In this document: positions 18,650 to 28,446 of the stretch, one piece after another
Layout of the letters: each line of letters opens with the position of its first letter
Position numbering within the stretch: position 1 is the stretch's first letter
Notes under the pieces: generated by a model
Told to the model about the DNA's origin: nothing
Databases searched by the model: none
The model's input: only the letters and a program-made list of their open reading frames with translations
Origin: Pseudorhodobacter antarcticus
GTDB lineage: Bacteria > Pseudomonadota > Alphaproteobacteria > Rhodobacterales > Rhodobacteraceae
Length of the DNA: 64,000 nt
Direction: 5' to 3'
Assembly: GCA_945860375.1 (NCBI GenBank)
Contig: CAMAQR010000010.1
Span: 26,149 to 90,148 of the forward strand
Made by a program: the position numbers and the translations under genes

Positions 18650-19611
18650 CTTTGGGTCTTGGCCCAATGATAGAGACAGATCAACTCGTACCCCACATGC
18701 GCCCCCGCGATCGCGGTTGCCCCGGTGGTGTCATAAGGCGGCGAGACTTCGACAATATCGCCGCCCACCATGTTGATCCCCGCCAGATCGCGCAAAATCG
18801 CCGCCGCCTGCCAGGAATGCAAACCGCCCCAAACCGGTGTGCCGGTGCCAGGCGCAACCGAAGGGTCCAGCGCGTCGATGTCAAAGGTCACATAGGTCTG
18901 ATGATCGCCGACAATCGCGCGCACCCGGTCCACCACCGCCGCCACGCCATTTTCATGCACCCAACGCGCGTCGATCACGCTGAAGCCCAGATAATCCTCG
19001 GTCGTGGTGCGGATGCCAATCTGGACAGATCGTTTGGCGTCCACATAGCCCTGCTTGACCGCCTTGTACATCATGGTGCCGTGGTCGATGCGGGTCATGT
19101 CATCATCAGGCCAGAGATCGGAATGCGCGTCGAAATGGATCGCCGACAGCGGGCCAAACTTCTCGGCATAGGCGCGCAGGATCGGCAGCGTGATAAAATG
19201 ATCGCCGCCCAAAGTGATCGTCCCCGCCCCCGCCGCCAGTATCTGGCGAATATGGGCGGTCAGGGTGTCAGGAAAATCGCTGGTCTTGGCATAATCAAAC
19301 GCGCAATCGCCGTAGTCGATGATGTTCATCTCTTCCAGCGGATGGGTGGGCCAACCATAGGGCGGATCATAGGGCTGCAAAGAACTGGCCTCGCGGATCG
19401 CCCGCGGCCCAAACCGGGTGCCGGCCCGGTGCGTCACCGCCTGATCAAAGGCCACCCCCGTGATCGCCAGATCAACCCCGGTCAGGTCTTTGGTATAGGT
19501 GCGGCGCAGGAATGAGGTCGCGCCCGAAAACGCATTCTCAAACGCATAGCCCCGCTGCGTGGTGCGGGTGAAAGCGGTGTCAATTACGGTTTTGGCGTCT
19601 TCTAGGGCCAT
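18646..19611 (-). CDS. speB: Agmatinase / ureohydrolase
   Basis: 321 aa. Manganese-binding motifs of the arginase superfamily are all visible: GGDHFITLP, IHFDAHSDLWP and FDIDALDP, plus the substrate-loop SVAPGTGTPV. The agmatinase assignment (agmatine to putrescine and urea) rests on overall similarity; related guanidino hydrolases cannot be excluded. Start MALEDAKTVIDT is chosen because the longer frame adds an unconserved Pro-rich extension. GAGA precedes ATG. Coupled to the DUF1499 gene. Confidence 0.85.
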   Translation of the reverse strand: MALEDAKTVIDTAFTRTTQRGYAFENAFSGATSFLRRTYTKDLTGVDLAITGVAFDQAVTHRAGTRFGPRAIREASSLQPYDPPYGWPTHPLEEMNIIDYGDCAFDYAKTSDFPDTLTAHIRQILAAGAGTITLGGDHFITLPILRAYAEKFGPLSAIHFDAHSDLWPDDDMTRIDHGTMMYKAVKQGYVDAKRSVQIGIRTTTEDYLGFSVIDARWVHENGVAAVVDRVRAIVGDHQTYVTFDIDALDPSVAPGTGTPVWGGLHSWQAAAILRDLAGINMVGGDIVEVSPPYDTTGATAIAGAHVGYELICLYHWAKTQR

Positions 19612-20038
19612 GATATGTCTCGGGATACAGGCGCTTGCGTCATTCCCCCTGGGGCCGGAGACGTGCGGATCCGGTGGTTTGAGGGTGGAGGGAGGGGGGA
19701 GGGGTGTCAAGGGGGAGCGTCCTGTCAACGCCAGTTCATCGCCTTATCCAACCAGATCAGCAGCGCGCCGCGCTTGCACAGCGCCGCCATGTGGTCGGGC
19801 CCGTTCGTGGTACGGCAGCGGGCGGGTGATGGCTTGCCTATTGGCTGTGCCAACGGCCCCCTTGGCCCGGATTTGTCTGCTGTGCTGGGTTTCAATTGCG
19901 CTGTCCAGAACCTTGACCGTCGCCGCAGCCTGAACGACGGCTTGCCGAATGCCGAGCCCGGAACCACCATCACGCAACCGGCGATGACCGCGCTGATGAA
20001 GCGCTCGTGTTCAGTTTTCAGCGCCGTTTCAGGCCCCT
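19612..20038. other. Gap with insertion-sequence remains
   Basis: 427 bases between the agmatinase start and the soxG end. Apart from the IS5 transposase fragment at 19725-19841, no gene, terminator or repeat was recognised. A purine-rich tract (GGAGGGAGGGGGGAGGGG) lies at 19687-19705. Confidence 0.5.
19725..19841 (-). pseudogene. IS5-family transposase N-terminal fragment
   Basis: The minus-strand frame reads RCRTTNGPDHMAALCKRG then ALLIWLDKAMNWR and stops. This matches the N-terminal end of IS5-type transposases (pattern RTTNWPxYNxALxxRGSLLIWLD). Only about 38 residues survive, with no catalytic DDE part, so it is a decayed relic. Confidence 0.7.
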
Positions 20039-20587
20039 TTAGAACTCACTTCCGGGCATCGCAGAATGGGTCAAGAGGCCCATCACATAGGGCGCCACTG
20101 ACCGGAAACAGACCAGTGTATAACCGCCATCCGTCGCCCAGAACGCAGCCGCGACCTGTGCGGCCCGCGTGCGGCGCAGTTCCTTCGGCCCCAGACGCGC
20201 AAAATCAACCGGCGACAACTTCGACAACACCTGATCGGCCTGGTCGCCTTCAATTCGGAACACCGCGCGGGCGTCCGACACCGTCACCGCCAAATGGTGC
20301 TGCCCCGCCAGACCCTGCGCAATCTTGGCCAGGCCAGCGTCGGTTTCGCTGTAAGGCAGGATCAGCAGATATTCGTCCGGGCTCATCCACGCCGCAGCCT
20401 TGTCGCCGACAACTTCAATCTGGCGCGACACTGGCAAGGCGGTGCCTGTGATGGCGCCGATCACCTCTGCCAGCCCCGCAACATCCGGCTTGGCCCGCAA
20501 GGAAATCATCCCCAGCGGCCCGATTTCACGAATCTTGGCAAAGCCATCGAAAGAAGCATGCCCCAAAGCACTGACCACATTAGACAT
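20039..20587 (-). CDS. soxG: Sarcosine oxidase gamma subunit
   Basis: 182 aa, last gene of the sox operon. Similar in length and in its folate-binding-like fold (RAKPDVAGLAEVIG, WMSPDEYLLILP, RAVFRIEGDQADQVLSKL) to SoxG of heterotetrameric sarcosine oxidase. Start 20587 (MSNVVSALG) has a GGAGAG ribosome site and overlaps the soxA stop by 8 bases. It completes the SoxBDAG complex that oxidises sarcosine to glycine, passing the methyl group to tetrahydrofolate. Confidence 0.88.
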   Translation of the reverse strand: MSNVVSALGHASFDGFAKIREIGPLGMISLRAKPDVAGLAEVIGAITGTALPVSRQIEVVGDKAAAWMSPDEYLLILPYSETDAGLAKIAQGLAGQHHLAVTVSDARAVFRIEGDQADQVLSKLSPVDFARLGPKELRRTRAAQVAAAFWATDGGYTLVCFRSVAPYVMGLLTHSAMPGSEF

Positions 20588-23585
20588 TTTGCTTCTCTCC
20601 GTCCTTGTCATAGAAAACCGGGGCGACAACGCGCGCTTTCACAGTGCCACCGGAAACCGTATTGAAATCCACGACATCGCCAATCCGGTCCAAACCACCC
20701 TTGATCAGCCCCATCGCAATCCCGCGCTTCAAGGTCGGGCTGTAATAGGTCGATGTCACCCGGCCTTGGGTGTTGCCCTGCCCGTTGGCATTCACCCCGG
20801 CGGTGACGATATAAGACCCATCCGGCACCACTGAACTGTCCAGAGTTTCGAACCCCGCCAGTTTCCAACGGTCTGTGCTGGCAAGGAAAGTGCGTTCCTG
20901 CCCGCGTTTGCCCAGAAAATCCGCCTTCTTTTTCGAGATCGCCCAGCCCAGATTCAAATCCTGCGGAATGATGGTGCCGTCAGTCTCATCGCCGATCATG
21001 ATAAAGCCCTTTTCGGCCCGCATGATGTGAAGCGCTTCGGTACCGTAAGGCATCGCCCCAAACTCGGCCCCCGCCGCATGCAACTCCGCCCAGAAAGCCG
21101 CGCCCTCACTGGCCGCAACCGCGATTTCATAGCTGAGTTCACCCGAGAAGCTGATCCGGTACACGCGGACAGCAAAGCCGCCCAAGGTGCCATCGACCCA
21201 TTGCATGAAGGGCAGTGCTTCTTTGGAAACGTCGATACCGCCCAGTTTTTCCAGCAATTTTCGAGCGTTGGGCCCAACAACCGCCACCTGCGCCAACTGC
21301 TCGGTGATGTTGGCTACGTAAACCTGCCAATCCCACCATTCGCATTGCAGCCAATCCTCCATCCAGGCGTGGATACGGTCAGCGCCACCCGACGTGGTGT
21401 GGCACAGCCAAGTATCCTCGGAAATGCGCGCCACAACGCCGTCATCCGACAGGAAACCCTGTTCGGAACACATCAGCCCATAGCGGCATTTGCCAATCGG
21501 CAAGCTGCTCATGACACCCGTGTAAAGCATATCGAGGAAACGCCCCGCATCCGGGCCCTTGACGATGATCTTGCCCAAAGTCGAGGCATCCAGCAGGCCA
21601 AGATGGGTGCGGGTGTTGATCACCTCACGGTGGACCGCTTGCTCGTGGGTCTCGCCGGGACGCGGAAAAGTGTAGGGTCTGCGCCACAGACCGACGGGTT
21701 CCATAAAGGCATGGTTGGCCTCATGCCACGCATGCATCGGGGTCTTGCGCAGGGGTTGGAAAATCTCGCCGCGCGACTCCCCGGCCAAAGCGCCCAAGAT
21801 CACCGGCGTATAGGGGGGGCGGAAAGTGGTGGTGCCAACCTGCGGAATGTCTTCATGCAACGCATCAGCAAGAACAGCCAAACCGTTGATATTGCTCAAC
21901 TTACCCTGATCTGTCGCCATGCCCAAAGTGGTATAACGCTTGGTGTGCTCCACGCTGGAATACCCCTCGCGCGCGGCCAATTGCACGTCAGACACTTTGA
22001 CGTCGTTTTGATAGTCCAGCCACATCTTGGCCTTGGCCGCAGGTTTCGCCCCCTGCGGCATGATCCAGATCGGCTCCATCGCAGCTTCGGTCGCGGCCAC
22101 AGCCGTCGCGGCGATGGCGTCCGAGGCCATTGCCAACGCCCGCAAAGCCGCCTTGGCCCCGCGCGCCGCATCGGCCAGCGCATCCACCGCCGTCATCGCG
22201 CCATTGGCGTTGCCCACGGCGACCACCATTGCGGCCCCGTCGGCCCCGGTTGGTGGACGATCGGCATCCGGGCGGAAATGCGCATGGGTCGCGTCCCAGA
22301 TCAGCTTGCCGCCACAGTGGCTCCACAGATGGACCACGGGCGACCAGCCGCCAGACATGGCCACCGCATCACAGGAAATCTCTTCGATAACAGCGCCTTC
22401 GCCCGCCTGCATGCACAGCGCCACTGCCGTCACCCGCTTGCCGCCCTTGGCTTTGGCCAGCCCCATACCCGTGGCAATCCGAATGCCCAAAGCCCGCGCC
22501 TGCGATGGCAAATCGCCGGTCACAGTGCTGCGCGCATCGACGATACACGGCACCGCAAGTCCGGCCCGATGCAGCGCAATGGCGGTCCGGTAGGCGTCGT
22601 CGTTGTTGGTGACAACCACGGTGCGATCTCCGGGCGAGACGGCAAAATTCACCACAAAGTCGCGCACGGACCCGGCCAGCATCACCCCCGGAATGTCATT
22701 GCCGGCAAAGGACAAAGGCCGCTCGATCGCGCCCGTTGCGGTGATGATCTGGCTTGCCCTGATGCGCCACAAACGGTGCTTTGGCCGCCCGTCACCCGGC
22801 GTATGGTCGGCGACCTTTTCATCGGCCAGCACATAGCCGTGGTCGTAAACCCCTGCCCCGGTGCAACGTAGCTTTATCGTGACATTGTCCATGGTTTCAA
22901 GGTGTTGCACGGCAGACTTCACCCAAGCCTCGGTGTCGCCATCGACCACATCGCCATCGACCACAGCCCGACCGCCAAAGGCCGCCGTCTGCTCCAGCAG
23001 CATGACCCGCGCGCCTGCTTCGCCGGCAATCAAGGCCGCCTGCAAACCCGCAATGCCGCCGCCGATCACCAGCACATCGCAGAAGGCGTAAGCCTGTTCA
23101 TAGCGATCCGCATCCCGTTCTTTCGGGGCCTTTCCGAGGCCTGCCGATTGCCGGATGATCGGCTCGAACAGGTGCTTCCACGCCGCGCGTGGCCACATGA
23201 AGGTCTTGTAGTAAAACCCACCCGGCAAGAACCGCGCGAGGCTGTTGTTGATCACGCCGACGTCGAATTCCAAAGATGGCCAGTGGTTCTGGCTGGCAGC
23301 CTCCAGCCCGTCAAACAGTTCCGTCGTGGTGGCGCGTTGGTTCGGTTCAAACCGCCCCGCCTTGCCCAGACCCACAAGCGCATTCGGCTCTTCTGGTCCT
23401 GCGGCCACAATCCCGCGCGGACGATGGTATTTGAAGCTGCGACCGACCAACATCTGATCGTTGGCCAACAGCGCCGAGGCAAGAGTATCCCCTTGATACC
23501 CCCGCATGGCTTTGCCGTTAAAGGAAAATTCCTGTGCGGCGGTACGGTCGATCAAACGACCGCCCTTTGAAAGACGGGTGCTCAT
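20580..23585 (-). CDS. soxA: Sarcosine oxidase alpha subunit
   Basis: 1001 aa, the usual size. An N-terminal [2Fe-2S]-like fold (FNGKAMRGYQGDTLASALLA), an NAD-binding Rossmann segment (VLVIGGGIAGLQAALIAGEA, ~172), and a C-terminal aminomethyltransferase/GcvT half (~600-1000) with MRAEKGFIMIGDETDGT that binds folate. SoxA carries the tetrahydrofolate site where 5,10-methylene-THF forms. The start overlaps the soxD stop (ATGA). This implies growth on glycine betaine-derived methylamines. Confidence 0.95.
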   Translation of the reverse strand: MSTRLSKGGRLIDRTAAQEFSFNGKAMRGYQGDTLASALLANDQMLVGRSFKYHRPRGIVAAGPEEPNALVGLGKAGRFEPNQRATTTELFDGLEAASQNHWPSLEFDVGVINNSLARFLPGGFYYKTFMWPRAAWKHLFEPIIRQSAGLGKAPKERDADRYEQAYAFCDVLVIGGGIAGLQAALIAGEAGARVMLLEQTAAFGGRAVVDGDVVDGDTEAWVKSAVQHLETMDNVTIKLRCTGAGVYDHGYVLADEKVADHTPGDGRPKHRLWRIRASQIITATGAIERPLSFAGNDIPGVMLAGSVRDFVVNFAVSPGDRTVVVTNNDDAYRTAIALHRAGLAVPCIVDARSTVTGDLPSQARALGIRIATGMGLAKAKGGKRVTAVALCMQAGEGAVIEEISCDAVAMSGGWSPVVHLWSHCGGKLIWDATHAHFRPDADRPPTGADGAAMVVAVGNANGAMTAVDALADAARGAKAALRALAMASDAIAATAVAATEAAMEPIWIMPQGAKPAAKAKMWLDYQNDVKVSDVQLAAREGYSSVEHTKRYTTLGMATDQGKLSNINGLAVLADALHEDIPQVGTTTFRPPYTPVILGALAGESRGEIFQPLRKTPMHAWHEANHAFMEPVGLWRRPYTFPRPGETHEQAVHREVINTRTHLGLLDASTLGKIIVKGPDAGRFLDMLYTGVMSSLPIGKCRYGLMCSEQGFLSDDGVVARISEDTWLCHTTSGGADRIHAWMEDWLQCEWWDWQVYVANITEQLAQVAVVGPNARKLLEKLGGIDVSKEALPFMQWVDGTLGGFAVRVYRISFSGELSYEIAVAASEGAAFWAELHAAGAEFGAMPYGTEALHIMRAEKGFIMIGDETDGTIIPQDLNLGWAISKKKADFLGKRGQERTFLASTDRWKLAGFETLDSSVVPDGSYIVTAGVNANGQGNTQGRVTSTYYSPTLKRGIAMGLIKGGLDRIGDVVDFNTVSGGTVKARVVAPVFYDKDGEKQNV

Positions 23586-23905
23586 TTGAAGCCCTTCCAG
23601 TCGGGCCGTTTGGCCCTGATCTTGTCTTGCAACGCGTCTGGCGGTGCCGAGGATTGCGCGGCATAGGTTCCGAACACCTCTAGCGTCGCGGTGTCACGCG
23701 CGGCCAGAAACCATTTTCCACAGCCGTAGGTGTGACGCCAGCGTTCAAAATGCACGCCCTTGGGGTTTTTGCGCGCGAACATATAGGCTTCAAACTCTGC
23801 GTCCGAAGCGCCGGGCCCGAAGCGTTTCAGATGCGCCTCATAGCCCGGAGAAAGCTCGGTTTCCTCGGCTTTGATGCCGCAATAGGGACATTCAAGGATC
23901 AGCAT
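23582..23905 (-). CDS. soxD: Sarcosine oxidase delta subunit
   Basis: 107 aa. MLILECPYCGIKAE with the CPYC zinc-binding pair, and WRHTYGCGKWF with the second metal-binding site, identify SoxD. The start at 23905 is chosen because homologues begin MLIL; the longer frame lies inside the upstream small ORF. Overlaps the preceding ORF by 7 bases and soxA by 4. Confidence 0.92.
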   Translation of the reverse strand: MLILECPYCGIKAEETELSPGYEAHLKRFGPGASDAEFEAYMFARKNPKGVHFERWRHTYGCGKWFLAARDTATLEVFGTYAAQSSAPPDALQDKIRAKRPDWKGFK

Positions 23906-24150
23906 GCTAGAGTTTCCTTTCCGCGGTCCGCAGTTTTCTTTGCCTTCTTTGAAAGCCAAGGCAAGAAACGTCTTTTGATGTCAGGGCCGGCGAAAAAACC
24001 GATTGCGGACCCCATGATCAGAAATGACCAGCCGCCCGCCATCGCGCCCAGAACAGTTCCAACCACCCCAGAACCCCAGCCAAAGACAGCGGCAAAGATA
24101 CTGCCGATGTCGGCTCCAGAGAGGCGATCTTTGATCACTTGATGATTCAA
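23899..24150 (-). CDS. Small membrane protein embedded in the sox operon
   Basis: 83 aa between soxB and soxD, overlapping both (4 and 7 bases), which supports translation. The likely start is TTG at 24150, sharing bases with the soxB stop (TTGA); a GTG at 24138 is an alternative. Two glycine-rich hydrophobic segments (SIFAAVFGWGSGVVGTVLGA and WSFLIMGSAIGFFAG) are followed by a basic tail (KKAKKTADRGKE). No family recognised. It might tether the complex or belong to methylamine uptake, but that is inference from position. Confidence 0.6.
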   Translation of the reverse strand: MNHQVIKDRLSGADIGSIFAAVFGWGSGVVGTVLGAMAGGWSFLIMGSAIGFFAGPDIKRRFLPWLSKKAKKTADRGKETLAC

Positions 24151-25394
24151 TGCGCCACCCCCGCCGCCACTGACTCGTCAATGAACTGGCCTTCCTTGAA
24201 GCGCCACATGTTGAACGCCTCGGCCAATGGTCCCGGCTCGCCCTTGGCCACCAGTTCGGCCATGGCCCAACCGGACCCCGGAATGGCCTTGAAACCGCCC
24301 GTGCCCCATCCGCAGTTGATGAAGCATCCGCCAAGTGGCGTTTTCGAAATGATCGGCGACCGGTCCCCGGTCATGTCGACGATCCCGCCCCATTGCCGCA
24401 GCATTTTCAGCCGCGAGATCATCGGGAATGTCTCAATCAACGCGCGTAAAGTTTCCTCGATGTGGTGGAAAGACCCGCGCTGGGTAAAGTTGTTGAACCC
24501 GTCGGTGCCGCCACCGATCACCATCTCGCCCTTGTCGGACTGTGACATATAGCCGTGCACGGTGTTGGCCATCACCACCACGTCCATGCAGGGCTTGATC
24601 GGCTCTGACACCAAGGCTTGCAGCGCCACCGCCTCAACCGGAAGCCTGAACCCTGCCATATCAGCGACTTGCCCCGAATGGCCTGCCACCACGACGCCCA
24701 GCTTTTTACAGCCGATGTAACCCTTGGTGGTTTCAACCCCGGTGACCTGCCCCGCCTCGGAAGTCACGCCCTTGACCTCGCACTGCTGGATGATGTCCAT
24801 GCCCATATCGGAACAGGCCCGCGCATAGCCCCAGGCCACGGCATCGTGCCGGGCGGTACCGCCGCGCGCCTGATAAAGCGCGCCCAGAACCGGATAGCGC
24901 GGGCCGTCGATGTTGATGATCGGCACCAACTCCTTGACGCGGGCAGGGCCGATCCATTCAGTGGCCACCCCTTGCAAGGCGTTGGCATGGGCGGTGCGCT
25001 GATAGCCGCGGATTTCGTGATGTGTCTGCGCCAGCATCAGCAAGCCACGCGGTGAAAACATCACGTTGTAGTTCAGGTCCTGTGACATCGTCTCATACAG
25101 CGAACGCGCCTTTTCGTAGATCGCGGCCGAAGGGTCTTGCAGGTAGTTCGACCGGATGATCGTAGTGTTGCGCCCGGTGTTGCCGCCGCCCAGCCAGCCC
25201 TTTTCGATGATCGCCACATTGGTGATCCCAAAGTTCTTGCCCAGATAATAGGCCGTGGCCAACCCGTGCCCGCCTGCCCCGACGATGATCACATCATAGG
25301 CCTTCTTCGGCGCGGGCGAGGCCCATGCCTTTTCCCAGCCCAAGTGATGGTTGATCGCCTGTTTGGCGATGGCAAAGACCGAGTAACGTTTCAT
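24147..25394 (-). CDS. soxB: Sarcosine oxidase beta subunit
   Basis: 415 aa, first gene of the operon. FAD-binding motif VIIVGAGGHGLATAYYLG (~33) and a C-terminal DAO-type segment GCFINCGWGTGGFKAIPGSG. SoxB holds FAD and covalent FMN and performs the demethylation. Start 25394 (MKRYSVFAIAKQAINHH) has an AGGGGGG ribosome site 6 bases upstream and matches family N-termini. Divergent from ccmI, so its promoter should lie in 25395-25584. Confidence 0.95.
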   Translation of the reverse strand: MKRYSVFAIAKQAINHHLGWEKAWASPAPKKAYDVIIVGAGGHGLATAYYLGKNFGITNVAIIEKGWLGGGNTGRNTTIIRSNYLQDPSAAIYEKARSLYETMSQDLNYNVMFSPRGLLMLAQTHHEIRGYQRTAHANALQGVATEWIGPARVKELVPIINIDGPRYPVLGALYQARGGTARHDAVAWGYARACSDMGMDIIQQCEVKGVTSEAGQVTGVETTKGYIGCKKLGVVVAGHSGQVADMAGFRLPVEAVALQALVSEPIKPCMDVVVMANTVHGYMSQSDKGEMVIGGGTDGFNNFTQRGSFHHIEETLRALIETFPMISRLKMLRQWGGIVDMTGDRSPIISKTPLGGCFINCGWGTGGFKAIPGSGWAMAELVAKGEPGPLAEAFNMWRFKEGQFIDESVAAGVAH

Positions 25395-25584
25395 GGGAAT
25401 CCCCCCTGCATCAGCCTTGGTTTTGGTCTGAAGCGCAAATTTAGCCGCTGCCACCAGCGGCACAATCGGGAAAATTGCGACATCCCCGCGCCAAAGTGGC
25501 ACGTTTGAGCCATTGGGCGGAATAGCCCCTGTTGCGGCGATGCCAAAGCGCCTACATCAAGGCGGAACTTGACAGGGGCGGAAC

Positions 25585-26793
25585 ATGGCGGAGTGGGGCT
25601 TTTGGGCGGCGGCGGGCGGCATCACTCTGGCTGCTTTTGCGCTGTTGGTGCAGGCCTTGCGCCGCGCCACACAGGCGACCGACGAAGAGGCCAGCCTGAA
25701 GGTCTACCGCGACCAGTTGACCGAAGTGGACCGCGATCTGGCGCGCGGCCTGATCTCGGCGCCCGAGGCCAATCGGGTGCGCACCGAAGTGTCGCGCCGC
25801 CTGCTGAATGCCGACCGCGCCCAACAATCAGCCCCCACAGGCGAAACGGCGCAAACCTACGGCCCGGTGGTGGCGCTGATCGGGGTGGTGTTGATGGCCG
25901 CCATGGGCGGCTATTTCTGGCTGGGTGCGCCGGGCTATCCCGATTTGCCCTTGGCCAAACGGCTGGCTTTGGCTGAACAAACCTATCAGACCCGGCCCGA
26001 TCAGGCCGAAGCCGAAGCCGCCGCCCCGCCGGAAACCGAGGCAGATTTCGACCCCGAATACCAAACCCTGATGACCGCGCTGCGCGAGGCTGTGGCCCAA
26101 CGCCCCGATGATGTGCAGGGCCTGACGCTGCTGTCGCGCAATGAGACGTTGATGGGCAATTTCAAAGCCGCCCGCGTGGCGCAGGAAAGCATGGTCACCG
26201 TGCTGGGCAGCAAGGCCACCGCCGCCGATCATCTGACACTGGCACAGGCGATGATCGCCTCTGCCGGGGGCTATGTGTCGCCGCAGGCCGAAGCGCAGCT
26301 GATCCGCACGCTGGAACTGGACCCGTCGAACCCGTTGGCCCGCTATTTCTCGGGCCTGATGTTTGCGCAAAATGGCCGCCCGGACCGCACCTTTGGCCTG
26401 TGGGAGCCGCTGTTGGCCGAAGGACCGCCCGATGCGCCGTGGTTTGAACCGGTGCAAAACACCCTGCCCGATGTGGCCGAACGCGCGGGCATCAAGTACC
26501 GCCCCGTTGACGCCAAAGGCCCCAACGCCGCCGACATGGCCGCAGCGGGTGAAATGACACCGCAAGAGCGGCAAGAGATGATCAAAGGCATGGTGGCCCA
26601 GTTGGAAACCCGGCTGACCGATGAGGGCGGGCCGCTCGTGGACTGGCTGAAGCTGATCAATGCGGTGTCGGTTTTGGGCGAACCAGATCGCGCGCAGGCC
26701 GCCGTTGCGGCGGCAAACGCGGCCTTTGCAGGTGACGCCGCCGCCCTGACTGCGATTGCGGAGGCCGCCGCCGCCGCTGGAATCGCCCCATGA
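25585..26793 (+). CDS. ccmI: c-type cytochrome biogenesis protein CcmI
   Basis: 402 aa. Two N-terminal membrane helices ([39 protein letters not shown]) flank a loop with [20 protein letters not shown] large periplasmic TPR-like domain follows, with [13 protein letters not shown] and [20 protein letters not shown]. CcmI delivers apocytochrome c to the haem ligation machinery. Coupled to ruvX by a 4-base overlap. Confidence 0.92.
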   Translation: MAEWGFWAAAGGITLAAFALLVQALRRATQATDEEASLKVYRDQLTEVDRDLARGLISAPEANRVRTEVSRRLLNADRAQQSAPTGETAQTYGPVVALIGVVLMAAMGGYFWLGAPGYPDLPLAKRLALAEQTYQTRPDQAEAEAAAPPETEADFDPEYQTLMTALREAVAQRPDDVQGLTLLSRNETLMGNFKAARVAQESMVTVLGSKATAADHLTLAQAMIASAGGYVSPQAEAQLIRTLELDPSNPLARYFSGLMFAQNGRPDRTFGLWEPLLAEGPPDAPWFEPVQNTLPDVAERAGIKYRPVDAKGPNAADMAAAGEMTPQERQEMIKGMVAQLETRLTDEGGPLVDWLKLINAVSVLGEPDRAQAAVAAANAAFAGDAAALTAIAEAAAAAGIAP

Positions 26794-27281
26794 TCTGCGA
26801 CGATGTCGCGGCCTTTCACGCCACCTTGCCGCCGTTTCGCGCCATTTGCGGGCTGGACCTTGGCGACAAGACCATCGGGGTCGCGGTGTCCGATCTGCGC
26901 CGGGGCATCGCCACGCCGACCGAAGTCATCCGCCGCACCAAGTTCACCGAAGACGCCGCCAAATTGCTGACCATCGTGACCGCGCGCAACATCGCCGGAA
27001 TAATCCTTGGCTTGCCCCTGAACATGGACGGGTCAGAAGGCCCACGCGTGCAATCCACCCGCGCCTTTGCCCGCAACTTGGCGCGGCTGACTGACCTGCC
27101 GATCACCTTTTGGGACGAACGCTTGTCCACTGTCGCCGCAACCCGCGCATTGATCGAGGCGGATATGTCTCGAAAACGTCGCGCGCAGGTCATTGATCAG
27201 GTGGCTGCAGGTTATATCTTGCAAGGAGCGTTGGACCGTCTGGCGCATATGGGTGGCTTTAACGCCAAGGATGGGGGCTAG
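26790..27281 (+). CDS. ruvX: Holliday junction resolvase-like protein YqgF/RuvX
   Basis: 163 aa. RNase H-like fold with [17 protein letters not shown] (first Asp), [16 protein letters not shown], and DERLSTVAA (acidic pair). In E. coli the family member is involved in pre-16S rRNA processing. The N-terminus is about 15 residues longer than the shortest homologues. It overlaps ccmI (ATGA) and is closely followed by the DUF1289 gene. Confidence 0.93.
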   Translation: MICDDVAAFHATLPPFRAICGLDLGDKTIGVAVSDLRRGIATPTEVIRRTKFTEDAAKLLTIVTARNIAGIILGLPLNMDGSEGPRVQSTRAFARNLARLTDLPITFWDERLSTVAATRALIEADMSRKRRAQVIDQVAAGYILQGALDRLAHMGGFNAKDGG

Positions 27282-27282
27282 C

Positions 27283-27513
27283 GTGCAAGACGAAATCTGG
27301 AAGCGGGACGAAATCCAGTCGCCTTGCGTCAAGCTGTGCATCATTCACCCCGAAGAGCGGCTTTGCGTCGGCTGCATGCGCAGCATCGATGAAATCTCGA
27401 TCTGGTCGCGCCTGAGCAACGAGGCCCGCGCCGCAATCATGGCCGACCTGCCCGCCCGCGCGCCCCGCCTGCAAAAGCGCCGTGGCGGCCGCATGGCCCG
27501 GCTGGACCGTTAG
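27283..27513 (+). CDS. DUF1289 domain-containing protein
   Basis: 76 aa from GTG 27283. SPCVKLCIIHPEERLCVGCM contains the four-cysteine pattern of DUF1289, probably metal binding, followed by the conserved Trp region DEISIWSRLSNEAR. GTG is preferred over ATG 27271 because AAGGATGGGGG lies at proper spacing before it; the ATG has its purine stretch directly adjacent. Function unknown. Confidence 0.8.
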   Translation: MQDEIWKRDEIQSPCVKLCIIHPEERLCVGCMRSIDEISIWSRLSNEARAAIMADLPARAPRLQKRRGGRMARLDR

Positions 27514-27626
27514 AGCGCGTTGCGTTCCATCGGGTTGAAAAGATGGACCGCAACCGCACCCTACATCGGCAGTGCCTGTCTTGGTTTTCTTTCCATCTGA
27601 ATCAGAGTGAAGAAAATCCGCTCCAG
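27514..27626. other. Intergenic region ahead of repeat copy 3
   Basis: The stretch from 27514 begins AGAGCGCGTTGCGTTCCATC. It resembles a class of short palindrome-derived repeats I associate with Rhodobacteraceae intergenic regions, but no second copy was found in this window. No gene is evident. Confidence 0.3.
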
Positions 27627-27672
27627 CCTGACAATTTGATTAAGATTTGGCTTCATCTTGGCTTAAATATCC
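27627..27672 (-). repeat. Intergenic repeat, copy 3
   Basis: On the minus strand it reads GGATATTTAAGCCAAGATGA and then the AATCTTAATCAAATTGTC arm, nearly the same as copies 1 and 4. It lies between the convergent DUF1289 and PhyH-like genes. Confidence 0.65.
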
Positions 27673-27720
27673 AACCACCCTTGGCCCCAAACCCCACGCA
27701 TCAGACGTATCCTCTGCCCG

Positions 27721-28446
27721 CTACGGCAAGCTGATCCACCCCGCCACAGACCCCAGCATGGGCCGGAAATAGGCGATCAAGCGCCCTTCCGGCGGGGCCG
27801 CAGCCCCCGCGCGCCACGGGGCGACGCCATGGATGGTCATGCGGTGCAGCAAGATCGCCTCACCGGGCCGCGCCGCGACCTCCACCCGTTTGCAGCTGTC
27901 AAACACCCGCGCCCGGGCAACGGTGTAGGCTGCGGTCACATCGGTCTGCGCCGTCAACCCTGCGGCCAGCGCCGCGCGCATGATGTCGTGGCTGCCCTCC
28001 CACACCACCAAAGGCGAAGCCCCGGCGTCGCAGTCCGTCAATGGCAGCCCCAAAATCCAGGCATGGGGCTCGGCCAACATGCGCCGCTTGGCCGCGCCCG
28101 TCGCCAGCAACCCGTCCAGATGCGCCGCGTCCCGACGCAGACGAAACCCGTAAGCCGCGTCGCTTTCCTGCGGCGAAGGCTGGGGATAGCCCGGGTATAC
28201 CGCCGAGACCTGCCCCCGGTGCAAGGATTGCGGTACCAACGGCAAGGCGGCCCATGGAAAGGCACAGCCCGCCAGCGCGCCCGACGGATCATTGTCCAGC
28301 AAATCCAGCCCCACCGCCCAAGTGCCGCCACAGCGCAACGGCTCGGCACTGGCCGCAAGCACCCGCACCGCCACAGGCAAAGCCGCCCTTGCCCAAGCCG
28401 CAATCAGAGGGTCAGGCCCGATGCGTTGCCAACCGCTGGCTACCAT
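27721..28446 (-). CDS. Phytanoyl-CoA dioxygenase-like protein
   Basis: 241 aa. The start (ATG 28446, MVASGWQRIGP) overlaps the preceding TSUP gene stop (ATGGTAG), which explains why the frame looks much longer. A likely Fe(II)/2-oxoglutarate triad is visible: RRDAAHLDGLL (His-x-Asp), LLHRMTIHGVAPW (distal His) and RLIAYFRP (2OG-binding Arg). The substrate cannot be inferred. Related short PhyH proteins in this family are uncharacterised as far as I know. Confidence 0.7.
   Translation of the reverse strand: MVASGWQRIGPDPLIAAWARAALPVAVRVLAASAEPLRCGGTWAVGLDLLDNDPSGALAGCAFPWAALPLVPQSLHRGQVSAVYPGYPQPSPQESDAAYGFRLRRDAAHLDGLLATGAAKRRMLAEPHAWILGLPLTDCDAGASPLVVWEGSHDIMRAALAAGLTAQTDVTAAYTVARARVFDSCKRVEVAARPGEAILLHRMTIHGVAPWRAGAAAPPEGRLIAYFRPMLGSVAGWISLP

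Noticed and set aside
21027..22871. 614-codon plus-strand frame opposite soxA
   Set aside because: Antisense shadow of a complete sarcosine oxidase alpha subunit; no family similarity.
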